In this document: piece after piece, positions 55,299 to 64,000 of the stretch
Position numbering within the stretch: position 1 is the first letter of the stretch
How the letters are laid out: each line of letters opens with the position of its first letter
Assembly: GCA_903632075.3 (NCBI GenBank)
Contig: CAHIKZ030000253.1
Span: 1,412,501-1,476,500 of the forward strand
Direction of reading: 5' to 3'
Origin: Acanthosepion pharaonis
Lineage: Eukaryota; Mollusca; Cephalopoda; Sepiida; Sepiidae
DNA length: 64,000 nucleotides
The notes under the pieces: model-generated
Told to the model about the DNA's origin: nothing
What the model saw: the letters and a program-made list of their open reading frames with translations, nothing else
The model's database searches: none
Made by a program: the position numbers and the translations under genes

Positions 55299-55480
55299 CA
55301 AGTGTTAGCTTCAAGCATTTTTAGTTTTTGTTTATTGTTTTCATGTTTGAGTATAGTCCTGAATTGCGTATGCGGCCAGCCATGTTGTTTTAAATGCCTA
55401 AAAATCCTCGTTGAAAACACAAATATACTCAAACATAAAAACAATAAACAAAAACTAAAAATGCTTGAAGCTAACACTTG
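55299..55480. repeat. 57-bp inverted duplication
   Basis: 55299-55355 and 55424-55480 are inverted copies with one mismatch, separated by 68 bp. One copy is in a minus-strand frame reading KHENNKQKLKMLEAN, which may be retroelement-derived. Confidence 0.92.
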
Positions 55481-55711
55481 AAAATTTGGCGAGCCTCTTG
55501 CCTCATTACGTGCCACAACACTTTCAACTGTCTATTTCTGATACTCAGTAAAAAATGTCATTTCTGCTTGTACTTTCATCAAGGTTTCTTCGTTGCTCTA
55601 ATATTCCATCAATGGTATTCTCAGCATTCTTCTGTAAAACCATATTCCCGTTGCCTTAATCTTTCCTTCATATGTGAAGAAATTGTCAAGCATTTACTGA
55701 TTCATAATTGA

Positions 55712-58700
55712 TATCCCATTTCAGTATTATTTCTTTCTTTTTAAAGGCAAATTTCTTCTTTATCAACACTTATCTCAGTTTTTAGGGCTTCTTAAGTTTT
55801 ACAAAGGTATAGACTAGTGTAATAAAGTATAAAAACACAAATATGTAAACTAAATAACATAATTCCAAAAGCATACAATTGTAGACTAAAGTACATAATT
55901 CCAAATGCATAAAATTGTAGACTAAAGTAAACAATTCCAAAATAATGCCAAGATGTCGACTAGAATTCGAAGAAAAGTCCAAAATTTATAAAACTGTAGA
56001 CAACTCACTGAACTTCAGAAATCAAAATCGTGTCACTCTTTACCAAAAAAAAAAAAGATTTGTCTTTTGTTTTCATATTTCCTGTGCCAAGAACAAATAA
56101 TAAATGAGAACAAGATTAATGAGTAGACCTGCTGGGTGATATCTCGGGGGTGAATTGAAAATCTTTGATTCCATCCTGCGAAATTATCAATGCATAAAAT
56201 GATCGACTGTATTAGGAAAGAATTATCGTTGAGATGAAAGTATCGGTGAGATGAGGAAGTGAAAATTTTATACGCCAACAAATAAACTGGACACACTGGA
56301 ATACTTGCATTTCTTAAGTTTGTTTTCTAACATTTTGTCTTTACGAAATACCTACATGAAATTCTGTACGCTATCTGATTTATCGTTAAGCAAAGAAGCA
56401 GTCATTATTTATGATCCACATCAGCCTACGTTCTAAAGAGATACAAGACAAAGAAGAATGACTCTCAATAGACAATTACGTAGGTATAGCGATGCAGCCA
56501 ATTGGAATAGATGCACTTTAATTGTCTCCTCATATAAAGCTGACTTTCACTTTGTCAATTTTTACATGCTAACATATAAGAATAGCTATTATGGAACAAT
56601 CAGAAAGAAGTTACATTTTCAGTGTAATGGGATCTATACTCACGTCTTCCTGCACTTTTCTCTTCCAAGTCTGCTTCAAGCTAAGTTGGGTTAATCTGGA
56701 TAATTACTACAAAGTTATCTTTGTCGCATACGAATCACTGTTGTATTGATTTGATGCCTTCGTACAAGTGAGATAGAGATTTATTTACTGAGATATATTC
56801 CTGTTCACCAGTATCCAGCATAAGTAGTACTGTCAATTGAATTCACACCGAGCATTTATAGTTTGTAGTTCCATACAGGAGTAAACGAAGAGCTGTACAA
56901 ATTGTGTGTTGTATAATGATCACTATCAAGCGAGATTCTCTGAAACAGACGCTATACCCGCTTTCTCCAGACGTGCATGCCTTGAAAACACTACTAGCAA
57001 TAGCGACCCCTTTTCAGTTTTGGGCGCATGCGTAAATAACTGGTGGCATATTGTAGTAGTAAAAAAAAAGAAAAAATAAGACTGTCAACTTATAGTAGCA
57101 ATAAACGTCTGCAATAGATTTCTTCTGTTTCTCGACCGCAACACTTGTAGCCAAATCACAGTTCAAACGATAGTCCATCGTAACAGTTCAAGAGGCAACA
57201 TAAAAACGACAAAATCGGGTCACACATCCAACCTTCACTTCTCACCAGCAAAAACGCGTGTTCGTCTACGAAGCTCAGAAAATCCAAATCTCTCACATAA
57301 GCGAAAAACAACGGCTTTTGTTCACCGAGAAGAGATCTTTCTGATTGTTCACGCAATTCAGGGGAGGGAAGAACATTAGCATAGATTCTGGTCCTTAAAG
57401 TAGATTTTTGCTAACTATGTTTTGGTAATTTTTCTTCGGCAGATCGCACACAAAACACGAACTCTTTTTCGAGATAGCTGATTATCTCTTTCACTGTACA
57501 TATGTAACGCAAAGATGAGTTCTCTTATTATGTCACAGGTAAGGTAAAACACAACACGCATAAGTGGTCTACACAAGACAGCTTACTCACTGTTTCACTC
57601 ACCAATGGACTAAGATTAACCACATCCATTTTTTTCCAAGGACTAAATTTACTCTCTCTTTTTAGGAATTAGTCTTGATCATTGTCTATACTAAATATTT
57701 CCGACAGGATATAAAGTCATTATATTCGTTGCTGTCATTTGTTTGTGTATTTCTTTCGACTATTTCAACATCTGAGGATTTTGTTCGTTAACCCACAATA
57801 ACATTCTCAACCTCGAACAACAACCACCAAAATAAGTTCAATTTTAATTGTGGGGGGGCTGTATGATTCTCTGCGCCAGATTAAGCTCGGCTTGATGAAC
57901 ATTAGCGAAGAACGATGGTTGGATAAATTGTCGAATGACTTCATTGGCCAGAGTATAGTAAATATCTATAAAATATCTGATTTGGAACGATGCTGTATAA
58001 GCTTATCTCGTTGACGATTGCTAATGATGTAATGTTGATTTGTTCAGATGCTATATCACACGAATTTGGACTTGGTAAATATTTACATAAATTGAACATC
58101 TCTCCTGAAATGGTGGCTAATAAAATTGGTTGGAGGATATTGAGTCTGTAAACATCTTTTAACATCCGCTAAGTCGCGAGGTAATAAGCTGTATAAGGAC
58201 ATAGACACAGTCCTTATCACACCCACACGAAGTAGTAGCGACTATACGGAACTTGTTACCGGGGAGATTTCTTTCACTAGGTAAACCGACTTCTTAATTT
58301 CACTAAACCACTTGATGCACACCCTCTGTCTGTCTGTCTCTCTCACACACTTACACATATACATTCACTATAGGTAATACATTAAGTGTTTGTCTTCCTT
58401 TTTTTCTGTGTTGTTTACATGTATACACTCAAGTATATTTTTATCTCTTCTTGAATTATGTTATTTTGTGTGTAAATATATATAAAAGAAAAAAAGTGTG
58501 TTGAATTCATTTTTTTTGAAAGTTTTCAACCACTTTCCGTCGTAAAATGTTAAAGGCATCCGCTACATATAATTAATTTAACCCTCATTAGGTTTTAAAT
58601 ATCAGAGTATCCAATCTCAAATGATAGCTCATCAAAGCCGCGTCTTGCAGACAATTGTTTGTGTAGTGTGTTCAAGATTCAATTCTTAGGCATTATTTTA

Positions 58701-59411
58701 TTATTTTATGTCCGACTTAAATAAGCTTAATCAATGTCTCTGCTCTTTTGCTTTGTGTATGAAGTTATCTTCGCTTGAGATCAATCCTGCCCATCTTAAA
58801 CTTATCATAAAGTTATCACTAATCAGTTCCCAGTTGGAAATTGCAACAAGGTCCATATTCCTAATTGACAGTGATATGATTATTTCCAAGAATAATGAAA
58901 AAAATATATATATAAAACCAATATGGGAAAAGCAAAATATAAAATGTTCCAAATACGAAAGAAAATACATCAATTATTCTTTCAGTCAATAATCACAGGG
59001 GAATTTAACAAAGTCTAAAGAACTTTTCCAGTTGGAGAAACGGATGACGACAAAACATTAATAACGGAGTTAACAGCGACAAAAGGAATGAAAACTAAAG
59101 AAACACTTTTCAACGCCCATAAAAATGGTGCAGAATTACATAGCATTCATGTGCCATAAAATATTTGCAAGACTTTGATCAGATATTACGTTTGATAGTT
59201 ACTAACTTTTCTTTCAAGTTACATTGGATTTTGCATATGGAGAAAGTTTTATACTGTCATCGTCTTGGCTTCGTGAAGAGATTTCAGAATACTTCTCTTC
59301 GTTGGAATGACATAAATGACTTGTTAAAAATGCAAGATTTAGGAACAGTTTACCGTTATTCTCAAATAATTATATTTTGGGGGTTTTACTGTATTTTGAA
59401 GTCATTTCATT
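55712..59411. other. No gene recognised
   Basis: About 3.7 kb. Imperfect repeats of AAAATTGTAGACTAAAGTA-like units lie at 55875-55930. An NRF1-like GCGCATGCGT is at 57024-57033. No supported exon; frames such as 57156-57356 (-) and 58708-58992 (+) lack known motifs. Confidence 0.45.
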
Positions 59412-59418
59412 GCATGCA

Positions 59419-59465
<47 letters not shown>

Positions 59466-59506
59466 CCTCCTTGGGTCTAACCATACGGATTACCTAGTTT
59501 TTCATA

Positions 59507-59559
<53 letters not shown>

Positions 59560-59619
59560 CTTTAATAGAATACCAATTCAGGGTAGTTGTTCTTTCTATA
59601 CGTATAGGATATCTGTTAC

Positions 59620-59683
<64 letters not shown>

Positions 59684-59692
59684 TGCATGTTT
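59412..59692. repeat. Cluster of three (TA)n arrays bounded by GCATGCATG
   Basis: TA arrays 59422-59460, 59511-59556 and 59622-59680. The cluster opens with GCATGCATGCATA and closes with GCATGCATG. The 50-bp spacer at 59461-59510 (TTTATCCTCCTTGGG...) resembles 17862-17908, also next to a TA array. Confidence 0.93.
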
Positions 59693-59825
59693 CATTAAAT
59701 AATATAGACAAGTTTGGTCTGTTTATTTTAAGTAAATTCCTTTCATATTGTCTGATAAGCTTAATAACATTATCATTAAAATATGAAAGAAAAGCACCAC
59801 ATTGATGAATTTTTTTTTTAATCCT

Positions 59826-59866
59826 ATCAAAGCTTTCGGCTTACATAAGCCATTATGAAAGATGAC
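59826..59866 (-). repeat. Retroelement-end-like stem-loop
   Basis: On the minus strand GGCTTATGTAAGCC (self-complementary) is followed by GAAAGCTTTGATAGG and an A-run, resembling 3' ends of some Penelope-like elements. The assignment is by resemblance only. Confidence 0.35.
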
Positions 59867-60284
59867 AATTACCTTTCAATAATCGAAAGTCGCGCCGTAG
59901 CTCATGATGTCACACATGACCACGCGAGAGTGAAAACGAGAAGTATTCCGCGTCTCGTATACACGAGTTTGTCGTTGCTTGGAAATCTTGCATGCAACAA
60001 AAACAGACTATCATTATTGTTTTGCCCGTGTATTGTTTAATATATTGAAAGGTAATTCTGGTTTATGCGGGGTCAAAATTATGGTCAGTTTTGATCCTGT
60101 GTGTTCCTAATGTAGGTCTCACTTATGTTCATATATACGGGTTTTAGATTACTTGATGTATTGCCAATGTAACTATTTCTACATCGCAGGGGATTTAAGT
60201 AATAAATCCCGATATCTGAAGTGGTGTCGATTAAGGTAAAAATAAAAAGTCGTTGACGTTTTTTACGTTGTGTGGGAAGAAGAG

Positions 60285-61235
60285 GTCACAGCTATGCAAA
60301 TGAGTCCACCTCATCAGTCATAACTCGATTAGCGGCGAGGAAACATGGTAGCTTAGAAGAGCATCTCGTTTGGGGTTGTCCCTCTGGGCGATCAGTACCT
60401 TTTTTGATGAATCATGCAGGGGCCGACCACGCCTTAGATAATGAGGCCCTGAAGATGGCTATAAAGAAGGACAACAGCAAAACCTGTGGTGAGTTTGCGG
60501 AACGCTTCCAGGTTTCTGGGGAACCGATTAGACTTCGCCTGCACCACGTAGGGAAGGCCTACAAGTTAAGCAAGTGGGTACCCCACACACTGTCACAAGA
60601 AACGAGTCTGTTTCCCGTTGCTTTCTCAACTCCGCCAAGTACCCATATTTGATCGAATGCTCACCAGTGACGAAAAATGTATCCTGTATAACACACCTAA
60701 GTATCCAGACATTGGTTATCACTACTGAGCCCTGTGCCTCACGCCACAAGACCACCTCTACACCTACGAAGGATCATGCTCTCTATCTGAATTAGTCAAC
60801 AAGAATTGCCCTTTAAGATGTTAACATCAAATCAAACCGTCACTGAGCACCTATACTTGTAGCAGCGGGAACGAGTGCAACATGCATTAAATCAGGAGGT
60901 AGCATTGGTTAATCACAAGAGTGTAATCTTCCTCCATAACAATGTCATCACTCATACGTCGACTTGGCTGGGAGACACGGGGCCATTCGCTTTGCTTCCC
61001 GGAATCCCGGGTGCCAACAGAATACTACATCTTCCGTTCCCTGGACAAGAACCTTCGTGGGAAATCCTTCGCAAATGTGACAAAGTTGCGGTAGACACAC
61101 ACAGACTTCTTTGAGCCCCAAAAAACCAGATCTTTACCACCATGGCATTGTTCAGCTGGAGGGTCGTTGTCAAAAGGTTCTTCATGCTGATAGGGATTAA
61201 TTTGAGGTCTAACGGCATTTCAAATTTGCTGTATA
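60285..61235 (+). pseudogene. mariner-family transposase, decayed
   Basis: The N-terminal part is in one frame (60272-60652): CPSGRSVPFL, ALDNEALKMAIKKDNSKTCG, EFAERFQVSGEPIRLRLHHV and GKAYKLSKWVPHTLSQ, the paired helix-turn-helix region of mariner (Mos1-type) transposases. Then RQVPIFDRMLTSDEKCILYN (about 60638-60697) holds the first catalytic Asp. Near 60925 VIFLHNNVITH replaces the family FLHDNARPH, so the second Asp is Asn. Near 61015 a EYYIFRSLDKNLRGKSFANV-type segment replaces the DYHLF region. Many stops and shifts. No clear terminal inverted repeats seen. The enzyme would cut and paste at TA sites; this one cannot. Confidence 0.85.
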
Positions 61236-61472
61236 CCCTTTTTTCTAATAAAGGGCATTTTTGTCTACTTTGCATATCTCCTATTGTCTTGGGGGTGATG
61301 CTAAATACTCTGGTGTTGGGGGATAACTAATTTATTTTCAAATTTTCTAGATAAATTGTTAGAGGCTAGGATTATGAAATTAAAATCAGGATACTCTTAC
61401 AAACATAAATTTTCAAACTAAAATCATGATACACCAAAGCACATAAATTTACACAAGAAAACTTGTTTTACA

Positions 61473-61484
61473 ATATATATATTT

Positions 61485-61538
<54 letters not shown>

Positions 61539-61565
61539 TATAGATATGTATATATATATATATAT
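61473..61565. repeat. (TA)n interrupted by (GA)n
   Basis: TA arrays around a GAGAGAGA block at 61525-61540. Confidence 0.96.
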
Positions 61566-61850
61566 CCATCGAGTATACATATATGTAAAGTCCATCAACC
61601 CCTATATATTTATATCGTCATACTGGTTTACGCATGTCGTCGATAATTTATCAGAGAAATATAATGGAAAAATTACAGTTTATTTATCGTACAGTAATCT
61701 GTACTAAAATTTATTTTATATTTAAATAATCTATGTCGATTTATTTGACAATTTTCAAATAACAGGAATGCCTATTTAGACTTCGGCCTTCAAAAAGGTT
61801 CAATAATCAGATTTGAACGAATTCAACTCATCATGGGACACGCATACACA

Positions 61851-61873
61851 CACATATATATATATATATATAT
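61851..61873. repeat. (CA)n(TA)n microsatellite
   Basis: Short CA then TA run. Confidence 0.93.
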
Positions 61874-62013
61874 TTATATTTTTTTACAAATAGAGAGAAC
61901 GAGGAACGCCCTCGATAATATGATGTCCCTTTAAGTTTTGAAACTACTACTATACAGTGATTACATCTATGGTCAAGTAGTTCTTACCTCTTATATTATA
62001 CTATGAATATATA

Positions 62014-62014
<1 letters not shown>

Positions 62015-62054
<40 letters not shown>
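62015..62054. repeat. (TA)n microsatellite
   Basis: TA array directly abutting the mariner element. Confidence 0.97.
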
Positions 62055-62060
<6 letters not shown>

Positions 62061-62412
62061 GTCCATAAAGTTCGTGTGCATTTTAAAAAATTATAACTTT
62101 ATTTGTATTTGCGATAAAAGTAATCTGTAAAAAATGTTATAAAGTTTAATGTACCTAGTTTTAAGTATAGCTAAAATAACTGATGTAATTTCAGGCATTA
62201 CTGTAAATCAGTTGGCAAATGTTTTCCGTGAACTGCAAAATCGTATTAACCTTTGTATTGCTAATGATGGAGGGCATGTGGAAAATAATTTCAATAATAT
62301 CTTAAAACATATAGAGTTCTTTCTTTCTAATCCTTTTTACAAATTATTTCTATCGCAAATACAAATAAAGTTATAAATTTTTTAAAGTGCACACGAACTT
62401 TATGGACAGCTG
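62055..62412 (+). mobile_element. Internally deleted Tc1/mariner element with ~80-bp TIRs
   Basis: The left end (about 62055-62137, GGGTGTCCATAAAGTTCGTG...) and right end (about 62332-62412, ...CACGAACTTTATGGACAGC) are inverted copies with few differences. TA flanks both sides. Between them a plus frame reads ISGITVNQLANVFRELQNRI then NLCIANDGGHVENNF, the C-terminal tail (IT...L..VW..L..R...C....GGHIEH) of an IS630/Tc1/mariner-type transposase. Most of the gene is deleted. It would move only with a transposase supplied elsewhere. Confidence 0.85.
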
Positions 62413-62588
62413 TATGTATTGTGCGAAAATATATGACAAAGTAGAGAAAAGTTTTCGTGTGACGGGTTTCATTCGGTATGATTTCATCGGACTAAATTTG
62501 TTATGTTGATGCGTCGAAAACATTTTTCCATTTTGTCGTATATTTTTCCCAATATTGTTTTGATATATAAACATTTCTCTATCGTTAT

Positions 62589-62591
<3 letters not shown>

Positions 62592-62651
<60 letters not shown>
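62592..62651. repeat. (TA)n microsatellite
   Basis: About 60 bp of TA repeat. Confidence 0.98.
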
Positions 62652-62653
<2 letters not shown>

Positions 62654-64000
62654 TAATAGCACAAATGATTTTTCAAAATGCTACGAAAAGTTCCCCACCG
62701 TAACAGCGGCTTTGAGGTAATTGTTTGCTATTGATTTACTATTTCTAATCATCGCCCTCGGGCAGACACTCTGTTGGAAATAGCAAACCCAAGTTTAATC
62801 TTTCATAAGGAATCATTGGTAAGACAATAATGAATATAATATCTACAGAATAATGATATGCGTGATGACCTTATTAACCATTGCATCGTGGAGTATGACT
62901 TTGCTTAGTCAGGCACAAGGTCACAATCATGAGAGTGTATTGAAAATTAATCTCTACCTTCGGAATAGTTTGAGCAAATAACTGAGTAGCGTTGCTCTAC
63001 CAACTGCCATAAGACAAATCCATCTTCATGTGTGGATTATTTATCTTAGATGGCTCAAGGCAAACACATTTGGAGTATAAATTGTGAAGTGAAAAATATT
63101 TTATGTATGTAATTTGGTTATCATCGCTTTAAACGCAATCACAAGTGATATTAATTAAACTGAACATTAGTTTTCCAGACGAACCTTCCACAAAGACCAA
63201 TAATGTATGTTTTACAATCAATGCGTTTTTTCTAAACAAACATAATTAATTCGGCAAATGTAATTTACAGACTGACACTAAGCTGTCTTTTTTATGCCAC
63301 ACGTAAATAATAACTCAACTCAAAATCACGTCTGCGTTAACGGTATATATAAAAAGCGGTATATATAAAAAGCAGATTTTTACAGCTTCCGGATAGTTTT
63401 TTAGAAAAGTAATTAATAGTTGTAATTATTGCCGAAATCAATTAATGTTCATAAGGAAGGATTAATTAAAGCAAAATTTGGAAGATATTGCAGACAAAAA
63501 GTTTGGGACATATAAATTTATAGCATCATTATCCAGTCTACAAATTATTTTCCTTGGGTTCCTATAATTTTATGCAAATAAATAGTTTATTCCGTCATAT
63601 GAGGTTGAGGTATACATTTACAGCATTATTTGGCAGAATTTCTTATACATATAAATTCATACCTTCATTTTCAGTCACCGTAATATTTCCATGACTTTTT
63701 AGGTTCTCACACCAGATATCTGTTATACTATGTATTTAATGTAAAAAGAAAGATTCCGACCGAAACTTTACGAAATCTTTTGTGAATGTTTTGTTATCTT
63801 GAAATTGTTGGAATCATTGACCAAGAAAAAGACAGTCCGAAGTGTCAAGATATATGTGGAATAATTTCCTATTCTAAATCCATTCTCGTTCGGTGTGTCG
63901 TCTTTGGAACTTAAGAACAAATGTTATTCCTCAAGTCAGTTGTTCGCCAAGAAAAATGTTTTCCACTTCCGATGTATTATGTAAACAGGCTGTTTTCACA
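62652..64000. other. AT-rich DNA, no gene recognised
   Basis: Nothing supported except a tandem 16-bp CGGTATATATAAAAAG at 63341-63372. Confidence 0.5.

Overview
The window looks like intergenic or deep intronic DNA from a large, repeat-rich animal genome, most likely a coleoid cephalopod (octopus-like). The reasons are very AT-rich sequence, several dozen long (TA)n arrays often fused to (CA)n/(TG)n, dispersed tRNA-derived SINEs, and a mix of decayed LINE, Penelope-like, Gypsy, Helitron and Tc1/mariner elements whose translations resemble those I know from molluscs. The species assignment is inference; no host gene is available to anchor it. I found no convincing host exon, no intact transposase or reverse transcriptase, and no rRNA or functional tRNA gene.

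Layout: 1-1.8 kb, a frameshifted Tx1/L1-type LINE reverse transcriptase (+). 4.6-6.4 kb, a Gypsy remnant (+). 6.6-7.6 kb, an RTE-type LINE 3' end with an (ATG)n tail (+). 8.0-8.5 kb, a Penelope-like GIY-YIG fragment (+). 9.2-11.1 kb, two inverted pairs of one SINE family. 9.8-12.6 kb, a ~340 bp local duplication. 12.7-13.3 kb, a second RTE end. 14.4-14.9 kb, a second Penelope-like fragment (-). 15.1-15.8 kb, a non-autonomous Helitron lying between (TA)n arrays. 16.0 kb, a near-perfect 33-bp hairpin. 17.6 and 18.1 kb, two foldback/MITE elements. 19.2-19.6 kb, a LINE end flanked by TAA repeats.

22-34 kb holds repeats, an inverted SINE pair (24.6-25.0), a LINE C-terminus (-, 27.9-28.5), a different SINE (31.4) and a Tc1/mariner helix-turn-helix remnant (32.4). 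37.7-38.7 kb is a large (~300-bp arm) inverted repeat. 40.5-41.1 kb is a second TAA-flanked LINE end. 42-45 kb has two copies of a second SINE family. 46.3-49.9 kb is a long, decayed LINE with a C-terminal restriction-like endonuclease region. 53.1-53.6 kb is a Jockey-like LINE remnant. 60.3-61.2 kb is a decayed mariner transposase. 62.05-62.41 kb is an internally deleted mariner with ~80-bp inverted ends.

The parts do not form a pathway. What connects them is insertion history. One LINE family repeatedly sits in TAA repeats, several elements abut (TA)n arrays, and SINE copies recur as inverted pairs. The most interesting signal is a conserved stem-loop with a hammerhead-ribozyme-like core in the SINE body, whose stem appears to be kept by compensating changes in a diverged SINE.
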